The notes under the pieces were generated by a model, which saw nothing but the letters and a program-made list of their open reading frames with translations, was not told where the DNA came from and did no database searches. The translations under genes and the position numbers were made by a program. From Hymenobacter gummosus (lineage in GTDB: Bacteria; Bacteroidota; Bacteroidia; Cytophagales; Hymenobacteraceae), in NCBI RefSeq assembly GCF_003970915.1, contig NZ_RXOF01000024.1:1-64000 (forward strand): 64,000 bases of DNA, read 5' to 3'. Positions 1 through 8,984 of the stretch are shown in pieces; the first letter of the stretch is position 1, and each line of letters begins with the position of its first letter.

Positions 1-313
1 TTGCCACGGTCTGTTCCGTCATGGTCGGGGAAGGAGTGAAGCGTCAGATACTTCAAACCTACCCTGTTCCGGGCGGAACAGATTTCTTTTTGCCCCAGCT
101 TTAGTACCCCGCAACTTGGGTTAGCAAGGCTGAGCGGGTGCGTCGCTGGCCGCACCGATTTCTGCCGTCCGCCGCACTGGCCGGCGTGGCCAGCGGCCCA
201 CAGTGCGGGTGCGGGCCGCATTTCTGCCTAGCTTCGTCCCAAGCCCGGCAGCCGAACCGGGGCGGCGCCCGTATCAGGCGCAGCCCGCCGCGGCAAACCG
301 GCCGGCACTTTCA
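1..313. other. Upstream intergenic region with palindromic operator-like site
   Basis: No convincing gene lies here. An 18-bp inverted repeat, CTGTTCCG-GG-CGGAACAG, occupies 64-81. A third copy of the half-site CTGTTCCG sits at 11-18, just before a CAT that could be the reverse-strand start of a gene running off the left edge (it would read MTEQTVA). This is the arrangement expected of a binding site for a dimeric regulator between divergent genes, but no regulator is visible in the window. The reading frame upstream of 314 is composition-driven and shows no protein-like features. Confidence 0.35.
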
Positions 314-1000
314 ATGGCAAGTACCCTGAAGCAAGCAGCCAAAGGCGCCGCCTACCTCGGCGGGGGCCTGCTCGGCGCCGTGGGCCTGTACCTGGCCGCC
401 GCCGCCACCCTCTCGCGCATTCCCGTCCGCCGCCGCCCGCCCAACGGCCCCGAGGACGTGGAAATCTACCTGCTCTCCAACGGCGTGCACACCGACATCG
501 TGGTGCCGGTGGTGCACGAGCTGATGGACTGGCGCCCGCTCATTGCCTACGCCGACACGCCCGCCGCCGACAGCACCATGCCCTACCTGGGCTTCGGCTG
601 GGGCGACAAGGGTTTCTACCTGAACACGCCTACCTGGGCCGAGCTGCAGCCGCGGGTGGCCTTCGAGGCCATGTTCTGGCTGAGCACCACGGCCATGCAC
701 GCCACCTTCCACGCCGCCCCGCTGCAGGGCCCCGACTGCGTGCGTCTGCACCTCACGCGCCCCGAGTATACCCGCCTGGTGCGCTTTATCCGCGGCAGCT
801 TCGAGCTGGACCGCCGCGGCCGGGTGCAGCACATTCAGGGCCACAGCTACGGGCAGTTCGACGCCTTTTACGAGGCCCGCGGCACCTACAACCTGTTCTA
901 CACCTGTAATTCCTGGGCCAACGCCGCCCTGAAAGTTGCCGGGCAGCGCGCCGCCCTCTGGACGCCCTTCGACCACGGCATCTTCCGCCACTACCGCTAA
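314..1000 (+). CDS. DUF2459 / TIGR02117 family conserved protein
   Basis: The product is a 228-residue conserved protein of unknown function from the DUF2459 (TIGR02117, urease-region type) family. An N-terminal hydrophobic segment (about residues 14-32) would anchor it in the inner membrane or act as an uncleaved signal. The body contains the family's typical opening 'YLLSNGVHTDIVVPV' and later 'YNLFYTCNSWANAALK', whose Cys, Asn and Trp are the most recognisable conserved block. A longer frame begins at 203, but its first 37 residues are Pro/Arg-rich with no secondary-structure character, so the ATG at 314 is preferred. Members are often found alone, as here, and the biochemical role is unknown. 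Confidence 0.75.
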   Translation: MASTLKQAAKGAAYLGGGLLGAVGLYLAAAATLSRIPVRRRPPNGPEDVEIYLLSNGVHTDIVVPVVHELMDWRPLIAYADTPAADSTMPYLGFGWGDKGFYLNTPTWAELQPRVAFEAMFWLSTTAMHATFHAAPLQGPDCVRLHLTRPEYTRLVRFIRGSFELDRRGRVQHIQGHSYGQFDAFYEARGTYNLFYTCNSWANAALKVAGQRAALWTPFDHGIFRHYR

Positions 1001-1066
1001 GCCGGGGCCGGCAGGCGCATCAGAGTCGGTGCCGGGGCGTTTACTTGCGCCTCTTCACCGATTCTT

Positions 1067-1603
1067 ATGCCCACTATCTTCACCCACGCCCTGGTAGCCG
1101 CCGGCCTTGGCCGCGTGCTAAGCGCCCGGCGGCAACCCGCCCGGTTCTGGTGGCTCACCGCCCTGTGCGCCATCCTGCCCGATTTCGACGCCGTGACCTT
1201 TAAGCTCGGCATCCCCTACGCCAGCATGTGGGGCCACCGTGGCTTCACCCATTCCCTGGTCTTCGCGGTCCTCACCGGCCTGCTGCTGGCCTACCTCGCC
1301 TGGCCCCGCACCGACGCCCGGCCGCGTGCTCCGCTGGCCTTGTGGTTTGCCGTAGCCACGGCCACGCACCCCGTGCTCGACATGCTCACCAACGGTGGGC
1401 TGGGCGTGGCCCTACTGGCCCCGTTCAGCGCCGAGCGGTTTTTCCTGCCCTGGCGCCCGGTGCGCGTCTCGCCGGTGGGCGTGGGCTTCTTCTCCCTGCG
1501 CGGCGCGGCCACGTTGCTCAGCGAGTTTAAGTGGCTGTGGCTGCCCATGCTGCTGGCCGTGGGCACCGCCGTGCTGCTGCGCCGCAAGCAGCTTTCCAAA
1601 TAG
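1067..1603 (+). CDS. YdjM/DUF457-type membrane-bound metal-dependent hydrolase
   Basis: This 178-residue integral membrane protein belongs to the DUF457/YdjM family, annotated as inner-membrane metal-dependent hydrolases. The diagnostic residues are present: 'PTIFTHALVAAGL' at the N-terminus, 'LPDFDAV' near residue 45, the 'HRGFTHS' motif near residues 61-67, and 'ATHPVLDMLTNGG' near residue 105. The His/Asp residues are spaced as in a membrane-embedded metal site. Four hydrophobic segments can be seen. It starts 66 bp after the DUF2459 gene on the same strand and may be co-transcribed. E. coli YdjM is under LexA control, but no such site is visible here. The substrate is unknown. Confidence 0.8.
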   Translation: MPTIFTHALVAAGLGRVLSARRQPARFWWLTALCAILPDFDAVTFKLGIPYASMWGHRGFTHSLVFAVLTGLLLAYLAWPRTDARPRAPLALWFAVATATHPVLDMLTNGGLGVALLAPFSAERFFLPWRPVRVSPVGVGFFSLRGAATLLSEFKWLWLPMLLAVGTAVLLRRKQLSK

Positions 1604-1608
1604 AAGTA

Positions 1609-1808
1609 GAACGTCATCCTGAGCCTTAGCGAAGGACCTTCCTCGAACCCTGCACTAACCAGGAAGCGCAGCCACCAACGCCCTATTACCCGGGCATGGT
1701 GGCTGCGCTTTGTCTTTGATTAGCCTCCACGTAAGAGCGTCAGCCCTTCGTAGGCAGTGGCGGTGCGGGGTTCGAGAAAGGTCCTTCGCTAAGGCTCCGA
1801 ATGACGGG
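1609..1808. repeat. Cruciform intergenic element, copy 1
   Basis: This is an imperfect palindrome of about 200 bp. The outer left arm reads GAACGTCATCCTGAGCC and then TTAGCGAAGGACCTTCCTCG. The right arm carries its reverse complement, ending TAAGGCTCCGAATGACG. An inner palindrome is built from GCGCAGCCACC (about 1669) and GGTGGCTGCGC (about 1700). The stem-specific bases CCTTAG in the left arm are matched by CTAAGG in the right arm. It lies directly after the stop codon of the YdjM-like gene, between convergent genes. Confidence 0.85.
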
Positions 1809-1822
1809 CTGATCTGTCTGGC

Positions 1823-1850
1823 AAAAAAAAACGGCCGCTGCGGGCGGCCG
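1823..1850 (-). terminator. Rho-independent terminator
   Basis: A 7-bp GC stem (CGGCCGC / GCGGCCG, 1832-1850) is followed on the reverse strand by nine T residues. It ends the small reverse-strand gene at 1878-2135. Confidence 0.8.
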
Positions 1851-1877
1851 GATGGGGTTGGAACAAGGAGGGAAACG

Positions 1878-2135
1878 TTAGTTCAGCCACACTTCAGCCA
1901 GGGGCTCGAAGCGGCGGGTAGCAAAGGCCCCGTACGGGCGCTCGGCGTAGAAGCCGAGCACGTGCACCTGCGGCTGCCCGGTACGGGCGTTGGTGCGGTA
2001 CTCGACCGGGTACACCTGGCCCAGCGCGGGCCAATCCCCGATATGGTCGGTGGGGCGGCTGCTGGCATCCACGCAGCGAGCATACTGCTGCACGGGGAGG
2101 GGAGTAGGAAGCTGACTCTTCTTCATTCTGCGCAT
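1878..2135 (-). CDS. Small hypothetical protein
   Basis: This 85-residue protein was not recognised. It has no signal peptide, membrane segment or cysteine cluster. The middle reads like a compact beta domain ('GQVYPVEYRTNARTGQ', 'VHVLGFYAERPYGAF'). A strong terminator immediately follows the stop, and an AT-rich region of about 200 bp lies upstream, both of which support a real transcript. The ATG at 2135 is used; an in-frame TTG at 2141 and an ATG at 2126 are alternatives, and none has a clear ribosome-binding site. The function is unknown. Confidence 0.55.
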   Translation of the reverse strand: MRRMKKSQLPTPLPVQQYARCVDASSRPTDHIGDWPALGQVYPVEYRTNARTGQPQVHVLGFYAERPYGAFATRRFEPLAEVWLN

Positions 2136-2141
2136 ATCCAA

Positions 2142-2362
2142 AAATAAGGATATTTGATAACAACTAAAAATATTAGGTAGAAAAAAAAGAAGATTTTCTG
2201 CGGATAGCCTGTGGTTAAATAGGATTAAAATGACATTAACTTGCTGGTTCTGGAAAAAAATTCAACTGCCGCGGAACTATTCTACGGGCAGTGGAAAACT
2301 ATATGCTAAAATAATTAGTAAATAGCGGCGTCGACCGCTCATCTGGGCCGGCAACACCCGCT
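2142..2362. promoter_or_regulatory. AT-rich divergent promoter region
   Basis: About 220 bp that is much more AT-rich than its surroundings separates the small reverse gene from umuDC, so it should contain both promoters. No clear TAnnTTTG box or LexA-type palindrome could be assigned with confidence. SOS control of umuDC is expected from family knowledge but is not shown by the sequence. Confidence 0.4.
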
Positions 2363-2842
2363 ATGCTGCGCATCACTCCCTTTTCCGTTAGCACCGACTG
2401 GGCCGGCCAGACGCTGCCGCTGTTTGCCTGCGCCATTCCGGCCGGCTTCCCGTCCCCCGCCGACGACCACCTCGACGCGCCCATTAACCTCCACGAAATG
2501 CTGTTCGACCACCCCGCCTCCACGTTTCTGGCCCGCGTCTCGGGCGACTCCATGATGGGCGCCGGCATCCGGCACGACGATATTATTGCCGTCGACCGGG
2601 CGCTGCAGCCGCAGGACGGCAGCATTGTGGTGGCCGTGCTCGACGGGGAGCACACCGTGAAGCGCCTGCGCCGGCTGGGCGACCAAACCTGGCTGGAGCC
2701 CGACAACCCGCGCTACCCCATCATCCGGCTCAGCGAGGGCCGCAGCCTGGTGATTTTTGGGGTGGTGACGCACGTGATTCACTCCTTCCGCCAGAAAGCC
2801 CGGCCCGTGCCCGGCCCGGCCAAGCCGCGCAAACGCCCCTGA
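2363..2842 (+). CDS. umuD: UmuD-like S24 autoprotease, DNA polymerase V accessory subunit
   Basis: The product is a 159-residue LexA/UmuD-type serine-lysine protease of family S24. After RecA-stimulated self-cleavage, UmuD' binds UmuC to form translesion polymerase V. The likely cleavage site is Ala27-Gly28 in '[10 protein letters not shown]'. The nucleophile is Ser63 in '[10 protein letters not shown]' and the general base is Lys100 in 'GEHTVKRL'. There is no N-terminal helix-turn-helix, so this is UmuD rather than LexA. umuC begins 10 bp downstream, so the pair is an operon. The length is normal for bacterial UmuD (about 140-160 residues). Confidence 0.93.
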   Translation: MLRITPFSVSTDWAGQTLPLFACAIPAGFPSPADDHLDAPINLHEMLFDHPASTFLARVSGDSMMGAGIRHDDIIAVDRALQPQDGSIVVAVLDGEHTVKRLRRLGDQTWLEPDNPRYPIIRLSEGRSLVIFGVVTHVIHSFRQKARPVPGPAKPRKRP

Positions 2843-2852
2843 CGCCGCCCTT

Positions 2853-4166
2853 ATGATTGCGCTGGTCGACTGCAACAACTTCTACGTGAGCTGCGAACGG
2901 GTTTTTCAGCCCCGGCTGCACGAGCGGCCCGTGGTGGTGCTCAGCAACAACGACGGCTGCCTGATTTCGCGCTCCGACGAGGCCAAGGCCCTGGGCTTCG
3001 AGATGGGTGAGCCGTACCACCTGGCCCGGGCGCGGCTGCAGGCCCACGGCGTGCAGGTGTTTTCGTCGAATTACGCCCTGTACGGCGACATGTCGCGGCG
3101 GGTGCTGCGGGTGCTGGGCGAGTTCACGCCCGAAGTCGACGTGTACTCCATCGACGAGGCCTTCCTGAACCTGGCGGGCATGCGCTACCACGCCGGCGCG
3201 GCCGGACTGGACGCCTACGCCCGCCGCATCAGCGCCACCGTGCACGAGCACGTGGGCATTCCGACGGCCATCGGGGTGGCGCCGACCAAAACCCTGGCCA
3301 AGCTGGCCAACCGTCTGGCCCGGCAGCTGCCGGCCGGGCAGCGCGTTTTGGTGCTCGATTCGGACGACAGCCGCTGGGCGGCGCTGCACCAAACGGCCAT
3401 CGGCAAGGTCTGGGGCATCGGGCGGCGCTACGCGCCCAAGCTGGAAGCGGCGGGCATCCGTACCGCCGCCGATTTGGTGGCCGCCTCCGAGGGCTGGGTG
3501 CGACGCCACTTGGGCGGGGTGGTGGGCGTGCGGCTGTGGCAGGAGCTGCGCGGGCAGCCCTGCCTGGATTTCGATGCGGCGGACTTGGCCGCCGAGCCCG
3601 GGCAGCCCGCGGCCGGCCGGCACAGCGTGACGTGTACCCGCTCCTTCGGCCGGCCGCAGAGCGACCTGGCAGCCCTGCGCGAAGCCGTGGCTACCTTCGT
3701 GAGCCAGGCCGCCGAGAAGCTGCGCCGCCACGGCCTGGCTGCCCACGTACTCACGGTGCTGCTGGGCACCGACAAGCATGCGCCCGGACCGGGCGCGCGT
3801 ACGCACACCACGGTGGCCACCCTGCCCACCGCCACCAACGACACCGGGGAACTGATTCAGCTGGCCCTGCAGCGGCTGGAATTGCTGATGCGCCCCGGCA
3901 CGGCGTACTACCGGGCAGGCGTTACGCTCAGCGGCCTGGAGCCGCCGGGGCAGGCCCAGCTGAGCTTGTTCGGGCAGTCGGCCGAGCAGCTGGAGCAGCG
4001 CCGGCAGCTCATGGCCCACCTCGATGCGCTCAATGCCCGCTTCGGCCGCGGTACCGTGCGCTACGCCGCCACCGGCCTCGACGACGGCGCTTGGCGCGGC
4101 CGCCGCAACCTGATGTCGGCCCCCTGCACTACCGACTGGGAACGGCTATGGCAGGTGCGCAGCTGA
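2853..4166 (+). CDS. umuC: UmuC, Y-family DNA polymerase V catalytic subunit
   Basis: This 437-residue Y-family polymerase is responsible for mutagenic lesion bypass together with UmuD'. The palm-domain acidic residues are visible: Asp6 in '[13 protein letters not shown]' and Asp101-Glu102 in 'YSIDEAFL'. The steric-gate and finger region '[15 protein letters not shown]' (about 31-45) is canonical. A little-finger domain occupies roughly residues 235-345, followed by the UmuC-specific C-terminal extension carrying 'QLSLFG', which resembles a beta-clamp-binding motif (QLxLF). It is translated 10 bp after umuD. The length is slightly above the 422 residues of E. coli UmuC. Confidence 0.95.
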   Translation: MIALVDCNNFYVSCERVFQPRLHERPVVVLSNNDGCLISRSDEAKALGFEMGEPYHLARARLQAHGVQVFSSNYALYGDMSRRVLRVLGEFTPEVDVYSIDEAFLNLAGMRYHAGAAGLDAYARRISATVHEHVGIPTAIGVAPTKTLAKLANRLARQLPAGQRVLVLDSDDSRWAALHQTAIGKVWGIGRRYAPKLEAAGIRTAADLVAASEGWVRRHLGGVVGVRLWQELRGQPCLDFDAADLAAEPGQPAAGRHSVTCTRSFGRPQSDLAALREAVATFVSQAAEKLRRHGLAAHVLTVLLGTDKHAPGPGARTHTTVATLPTATNDTGELIQLALQRLELLMRPGTAYYRAGVTLSGLEPPGQAQLSLFGQSAEQLEQRRQLMAHLDALNARFGRGTVRYAATGLDDGAWRGRRNLMSAPCTTDWERLWQVRS

Positions 4167-4327
4167 TAGGCGTGCGGCCAGTAGCCGCGAAAATCCGCTT
4201 TGGGACGAGCCGACGTCCGGTTTACGAAGAGCCACGGGCGGAAATGAGGTTGCGAGCGGTTCGCGTGTTTGCGTGCTGCTCGGCGCGAACCAGATATCCG
4301 CGGCGGCCTAGCTAACTATTCGCGGCC

Positions 4328-7144
4328 TTAGGGCTGCAGCAGCACGCGCCGGGTTGAGGTTTCGCCCTGTGCGTTTTGCCAGCGCAGCAGGTAGACGCCG
4401 GCCGGCAGCTGCTGCACATCGAGCGAAGAGCGGGCCTGCGTGACGCGCCAACGGGCCACGGGCTGGCCCAGGGCGTTGAGCAGCGTCAGGGCGGAGCCGG
4501 TGGCAGCGGCGGAGGGCAGCTGCACGTGCAACACCCCGCGGCTGGGGTTGGGATACACCTGCCAGTCGAGCGGCGGCCGGGCCGCGGGGCGGGTACTTAG
4601 CACCTGCAGGTAGCGCACCTGGGCGGCGTCGGCGGCGGCCTGCAGCTGGCTGAGGGTGGGGGCGGCCAGCACGGCAAAGGTCACCACGGTGGAGTCGCCG
4701 GGGGCGAGGCGGCCCAGCAGGGCGCCCACCACGTGCGAGGCGTCGGTGCCCGACACGGTGCCGGTGCTGCGCTGCCGGGTGCCGGAGCTGAGGGTGAGAA
4801 ACTTCTCGGCCGAGGAGAAGCCGTTGCCGAAGTAAATCGGGGCGTTGGCCTGGTCGACGTTGTTGATGGCGTAGTAGCTGGCGGCGGCCCGGGCACCGGG
4901 CAGCAGCAGCCGCACGCCGGCGTAGAGCGTGGCCTGGCGCGGGCGGTCGGCCACGTAGCCCAGCAGGCGCGTGGAGTCCCAATCGGCCATGTTGCGGCCA
5001 GACTCGACGGGCAAGTCCCAGTCCATAAACAAGCCGGCGCGCAGGGCCCGTAGCGTATCGGCCGACGCGTTGCGCACGGTGTATTCCACGATGGCGTAGT
5101 CGCGGTCGGCGGGGGTGGAGTAGGCCAGGGCGCGCTGCCGCACGCGCACGCCCAGGGTGCGGCCCCGGCTGAGGCTGGGCAGGGAGTCCTGGAAGATGCC
5201 CCCGGCCTGCTGCCCGGCCGCCGCCAGCGGCTGCATGCGGATGGCCTGGCGGGTGAAGAAGTCGTTGTCGGTGGTGTAGAGCGGGGCGCTGCGCAGATGG
5301 TCCATCACCCGGGTGGGACCGGTGGCCAGCATCAGCCCGCCTTCCGACAGCAGCACCGGCGAGTTGCGGTAGGTGATGCTGGCCCCGATTTCGTTGTTGG
5401 TGGCGTCGTAGCCCAGGTTGCCGCGGCTGAGCACGGTCAGGTGCAGGTCGTTGGCCGTCAGCACCACGTAGTCGGGGTTCAGCTCCAGCACCACGTACTG
5501 GTCGTCCTGGTAGCCGCCGGTGGCGGTGAAGCGGCAGCGCAACACGGCGCGGGTATTCACGGGCGTGCCGGCGGCCACGCGCAGCTGCACCGGCACCGCC
5601 GCCGTAGCCCCCGTCGCCAGCGCCCCGATGGTGGCCGGGCCGCTGGTTACGGTCAGCTCCGGGGTGAGGGAGGTCACCGTCAGGCCCAGGCCGGCGGCGG
5701 GCAGCAGCAGGTTCTCCACGGTAAGCGTGAGGCGGGCGGTATCGGCCGGCAGCAGGCGCGGGCGGCTCAGGCGCTGGCTGCGGATGCGCACGGCCGTCTG
5801 GTTCGGGCCCAGGTTGAGGGCGCGGCGCACGTTGAGGCGGCCCGAGCCCAGCTTACCGACGAGCGTGGTATTGCCCGGCACGCCGTAGATGTCGTCGGTA
5901 GTGCGGCGCAGCACGGCGGCCACCTGGGCGGCCGTCAGCTGGGGGTACTTGCTGCGCACCAGCGCCGCCGCCCCGGCCGTGATGGGGCAGGCAAACGAGG
6001 AGCCGCCCACCGCCGCGTAGGCGCTGTCGTGGTCGGCCGACGTGGTCAGGATCAGGTCGCCGGGGGCCGACAGCGTCACGCGGTAGCTGTAGGTTAGCAC
6101 CTGCCGGTCGGAGGGCGAGACGCCGGCCACCGAAATGACGTTGTCGTAGGAAGCGGGGTAGAAATCCAGCTCGGCGTTGGCATTGCCAGCGGCCACCACC
6201 ACCACGGCGTCGCGGTTGAGGGCGGCGTAGTTGATAACGTCCTGCTCGTACTGCGACTTGCCGCCCGTGCCACCCCACGACAGGTTAATGATTTTGCAGC
6301 CGTGGTCGGCGGCGTACACCACGGCCTCGTAGCCACCAAAGGCCCCGGTGGCGGTGCTGGGGTAGATTTTCAGCGGCAGGTAGCGGCAGTTGTAGCCCAC
6401 GCCGGCCAGGCCCTTGCCGTTGCCGGCGCGGGCAATGGCGCAGCCCGTCACCAGCACGCCGTGCCCGCCGTAGGGCGGCCCCACCGAAGGGTTATTGTCG
6501 CGGTCGGCCGTGTCCCAGCCGCGGAAGTTGTCCACGAACCCGTCGCCGTCGTTGTCCACGCCGTCGATGGGGTCGGCGTAGTTCAGCTTGATCTGCTGGC
6601 GCAAATCCTGGTGGGTGAAGCGCGTGCCCGTGTCGGTAATGCCGATAACCACGGTGGAGTCGCCGCGGGTGAGGTCCCAGCCGCGGTAGGCCTGAATGGT
6701 CTTGAGGTAATACTGCGTGGCCGCCTGGTTGGTGATGGTCGAGTCCGCGAGCGGGTCGTTGGGCTGGTGCAGGGGGGCGCGCTGGTAGAGCGGCTCCACG
6801 TACTGCACGGCGCCGGTGGCCAGCAGGGCCTGGCGCACCTTGCTCAGCGCGAGGTGCGCGGGGTAGCTGAACTGGTAGATGCCGCGCAGCTCCACGCTGC
6901 CGGGTACTTCCGGGGAGGGCGGCAGGGCGCGGGGGTATTTCTGCTCGAGGTGGGTGGCGCCGAGTTGCTGCAGGGCCGCTTCGGCCTGGGCCAGCCGGGC
7001 GCCGGCGCGCAGCTTGAGCACGGCCGCCCCGGGCAAAGTAGGTGAAGGGAGCAGCGCGGTTACCGTCGGGGCCTGGGCCAGCGCGGCTACGCGGCTGCCG
7101 AGCAGGAGGGTGGCGGCCAGTAGCAGGCGTAGGAATGGGTTCAT
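4328..7144 (-). CDS. Secreted S8 subtilisin-like peptidase with T9SS sorting domain
   Basis: This 938-residue (from the ATG) secreted protease has a signal peptide ending near 'AALAQAP', a propeptide-like region, an S8 catalytic domain and a C-terminal type A sorting domain. Numbering from an in-frame TTG three codons upstream, the triad is Asp174 ('GITDTGTR'), His231 ('YGGHGVLVTG') and Ser386 ('GGSSFACP'), with oxyanion Asn324 ('AAGNA'). A calcium-binding-like loop 'DGVDNDGDGFVDN' follows the Asp motif, as is common in Bacteroidota subtilases. The tail 'WQVYPNPSRGVLHVQL' to 'AGVYLLRW' is the T9SS type A signature, so the protein should cross the outer membrane through the Por system. ATG 7144 is preferred to TTG 7153. 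A TAnnTTTA-like box lies on the reverse strand near 7187-7194. Confidence 0.93.
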   Translation of the reverse strand: MNPFLRLLLAATLLLGSRVAALAQAPTVTALLPSPTLPGAAVLKLRAGARLAQAEAALQQLGATHLEQKYPRALPPSPEVPGSVELRGIYQFSYPAHLALSKVRQALLATGAVQYVEPLYQRAPLHQPNDPLADSTITNQAATQYYLKTIQAYRGWDLTRGDSTVVIGITDTGTRFTHQDLRQQIKLNYADPIDGVDNDGDGFVDNFRGWDTADRDNNPSVGPPYGGHGVLVTGCAIARAGNGKGLAGVGYNCRYLPLKIYPSTATGAFGGYEAVVYAADHGCKIINLSWGGTGGKSQYEQDVINYAALNRDAVVVVAAGNANAELDFYPASYDNVISVAGVSPSDRQVLTYSYRVTLSAPGDLILTTSADHDSAYAAVGGSSFACPITAGAAALVRSKYPQLTAAQVAAVLRRTTDDIYGVPGNTTLVGKLGSGRLNVRRALNLGPNQTAVRIRSQRLSRPRLLPADTARLTLTVENLLLPAAGLGLTVTSLTPELTVTSGPATIGALATGATAAVPVQLRVAAGTPVNTRAVLRCRFTATGGYQDDQYVVLELNPDYVVLTANDLHLTVLSRGNLGYDATNNEIGASITYRNSPVLLSEGGLMLATGPTRVMDHLRSAPLYTTDNDFFTRQAIRMQPLAAAGQQAGGIFQDSLPSLSRGRTLGVRVRQRALAYSTPADRDYAIVEYTVRNASADTLRALRAGLFMDWDLPVESGRNMADWDSTRLLGYVADRPRQATLYAGVRLLLPGARAAASYYAINNVDQANAPIYFGNGFSSAEKFLTLSSGTRQRSTGTVSGTDASHVVGALLGRLAPGDSTVVTFAVLAAPTLSQLQAAADAAQVRYLQVLSTRPAARPPLDWQVYPNPSRGVLHVQLPSAAATGSALTLLNALGQPVARWRVTQARSSLDVQQLPAGVYLLRWQNAQGETSTRRVLLQP

Positions 7145-7498
7145 AGCTAGCAAACGAGGTGATAGAGCGGGGTAGACCTATCTACGTAAATTTAGCGGCT
7201 CCCCGGCCAATGGCGCCCAACTTTTCGCCCAACGATACCCCAGGTGCCCCCAATGCCCGCTCCGGCCCGCTGCAGCGCGCAAGCACCAGGCTGCTCGGGG
7301 GCGTTCAGCGCTGAAGGCCGCTGCTGCTTCGGGAAAGAAACCGGACGGGCTTGCCGTGAGCCAGGCGGCCACCAGGTGAGCAGGCGGGCCACCGGCGGTC
7401 AATAGCTTGTTGCGCAAAGTCCCGGGGGTACTTCCTCCAAGCGCAAACGGCCCGCCAGAAGAATCTGACGGGCCGTTTGCGTACGGGGGCAAGCTCAC
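7145..7498. other. Intergenic region, no supported gene
   Basis: About 350 bp lies between the subtilase start and the lipoprotein stop. It holds the upstream region of the subtilase and the terminator of the lipoprotein gene at 7443-7480. A 106-codon open frame spans it but runs through the terminator hairpin and has no protein-like features. Confidence 0.6.
7443..7480 (-). terminator. Terminator of lipoprotein gene
   Basis: A 17-bp stem with one G-T mismatch (GCAAACGGCCCGCCAGA / TCTGACGGGCCGTTTGC) and an AGAA loop lies just past the stop of the reverse-strand gene at 7499. T-rich sequence is limited to the arm ends. Confidence 0.7.
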
Positions 7499-7789
7499 TT
7501 ACTGCTGGGAAGCAGCTTTGCGGCTGGCGTTGCCGTTGCTGTACTTGAATTTCTTGTTGCTTTTCACCGTGCGGAACTGATACGGGTTGTTGGCCTTGGT
7601 ATCGATGCCGAGGCCGACGCTGCCGCCGCGGGTCTGCTTGTACTGGCGGCGGTCATTGTCGCGCTTGGGGCCTTTGGCCGAGACGGACTTGTAGTTGCGC
7701 GGGTTCTGCATGGTGGCGTCGCCGCTGCGCGAGCAGGACGCGCCCACGAGCAAGGTGCTCAGAGCGAGAAGGTAGAGTACGGGTTTCAT
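7499..7789 (-). CDS. Small basic lipoprotein, hypothetical
   Basis: This 96-residue protein starts 'MKPVLYLLALSTLL' and has a lipobox 'LVGASC', so it should be a lipid-anchored envelope protein. After Cys the chain is very basic and rich in Lys, Arg, Asn and Gly ('GPKRDNDRRQYKQTRGG', 'KSNKKFKYSNGNA'), with no recognisable fold. The ATG at 7789 is chosen because it puts the signal peptide directly at the N-terminus; the frame is open further upstream. It stands alone with its own terminator. The function is unknown. Confidence 0.7.
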   Translation of the reverse strand: MKPVLYLLALSTLLVGASCSRSGDATMQNPRNYKSVSAKGPKRDNDRRQYKQTRGGSVGLGIDTKANNPYQFRTVKSNKKFKYSNGNASRKAASQQ

Positions 7790-7937
7790 GAGGAGTGGAG
7801 TCTGGGAAAGGTGGGGCGGCAACTGTCCGGCGCTGGGGCCGGTCGTTACGGCTTTTACTCCATTCGGCCTAAAAAGGATATACCAAGGTGCCTGAACTTT
7901 ACCGGGAAACGGTAGAATTGTACCGCGGTACAGGCCT

Positions 7938-8858
7938 TCAGACGCAGCGCGTCCAGGGCACGGGGGCCGCTTCGGGCACTACCAGCGTGGGCACGGGGCT
8001 GCGCTGCATCAGGCCGGCGCCCGGGCTCTGGTAGAAATCGGCTTCGGGCAGGGAAAACTGCCGGGCCACGAACACCAGCAAATCGGCCGCGTGAGCCTGC
8101 ACCAGCTCGATGATGCCCTGCTCCACCGATTCGTGGTAGGCCGTGTGCAGGGTGTGGGGCAGGCCCGCCAGCAGCCCGATTTCGGTGAGGCGCTCCAGCA
8201 CTTCGGCGGGCTGGGGCACGGGCTCATCGGCGGTGTAGACGTGGATGCCGGCGGCCTTGGGCAGCAGCTGCTGGATGAGCTGCCGCACCGCCGGCCGGCC
8301 GGGCGAAAGGTAGAGCACCCGCGAGTCGTGGCAGAGGCTGAGCAGCAAATCGGCCACGTGGTGCGCCGTGCGCGAGAGGTGCACGGGCAGCCCGTCGGTA
8401 TCGAGCACGACGCGGGTGGGCGGCGCGGCGGCGGAGGCGGCGGCGGGCACCAGCAGCAGGGGCTGGGGCAGCAGCCGGCACAGGTAAAGGCTGGGGTGAT
8501 GCAGCGGCGCGGCGGTGCCCGTGGAGCGGCCCAGCACCAGAATATCGGCCCCGTTGGGGCGCAGCCGCAGGGCCAGCTCCGCCGCCACCGCACCGGTTAC
8601 CACTTCCGGGTCGGTCCGGAGTGCGGGGGGCAGGGCCTGGAGCTGCCGCTGCAGGTACCCGGCGGCCTGCCGGGGCGTCCAGCCAGCCAGAGCCGTGAAG
8701 TAGGGCGCGGCTTCGTCGTGCGAAGCGGGCAACACCGCCAGCAGGCGCAGCTGCGCGGGCAGGTGACGGCTCAGCAGGTGCTGCACCAGTTGCACGGCGT
8801 AGCGCAGGGCGTCGTCGGCCGCCGGCGAGCAATCCATCAGCACGTTGAAGGTAGTCAT
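7938..8858 (-). CDS. Universal stress protein, tandem UspA domains
   Basis: This 306-residue cytoplasmic protein has two UspA-like domains, about residues 1-145 and 150-300. Domain 1 opens 'FNVLMDCSPAADDALRYAVQL', the typical UspA beta1-alpha1, and carries 'ADILVLGRSTGTAAPLHHPS', which resembles the ATP-binding G-2x-G-9x-G-S/T motif. Domain 2 ends 'HAADLLVFVARQFS' and 'VPTLVVPE'. Tandem Usps of this size are common in Cytophagales, and a second copy with the same architecture lies at 30340-31155. Family knowledge suggests a role in stress or energy-limitation responses; the ligand is unknown. An AT-rich stretch of about 100 bp upstream (8880-8960) probably holds the promoter. Confidence 0.85.
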   Translation of the reverse strand: MTTFNVLMDCSPAADDALRYAVQLVQHLLSRHLPAQLRLLAVLPASHDEAAPYFTALAGWTPRQAAGYLQRQLQALPPALRTDPEVVTGAVAAELALRLRPNGADILVLGRSTGTAAPLHHPSLYLCRLLPQPLLLVPAAASAAAPPTRVVLDTDGLPVHLSRTAHHVADLLLSLCHDSRVLYLSPGRPAVRQLIQQLLPKAAGIHVYTADEPVPQPAEVLERLTEIGLLAGLPHTLHTAYHESVEQGIIELVQAHAADLLVFVARQFSLPEADFYQSPGAGLMQRSPVPTLVVPEAAPVPWTRCV

Positions 8859-8984
8859 AGGCCAGCTGCCGCCGCGTGGTTTTAGGGCACGGACAGGAAT
8901 GGAATGTACGTAAAATAGTAACTAAGCATGTTAAAATTATATTAAAACTATGAATAATCAGATTGCAGATTGGTTCAGGTTCTT

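Noticed and set aside
1609-1808. Possibility that the cruciform repeats are insertion sequences or a CRISPR array
   Set aside because: No transposase, no direct repeats with regular spacers and no target duplication is visible; the copies are dispersed palindromes.
2200-2362. A LexA-type SOS box upstream of umuDC
   Set aside because: No convincing palindrome was found in the AT-rich upstream region; SOS control remains an expectation, not an observation.
7178-7498. A 106-codon reverse frame between the subtilase and the lipoprotein
   Set aside because: It begins inside the lipoprotein terminator hairpin and shows no protein-like pattern.
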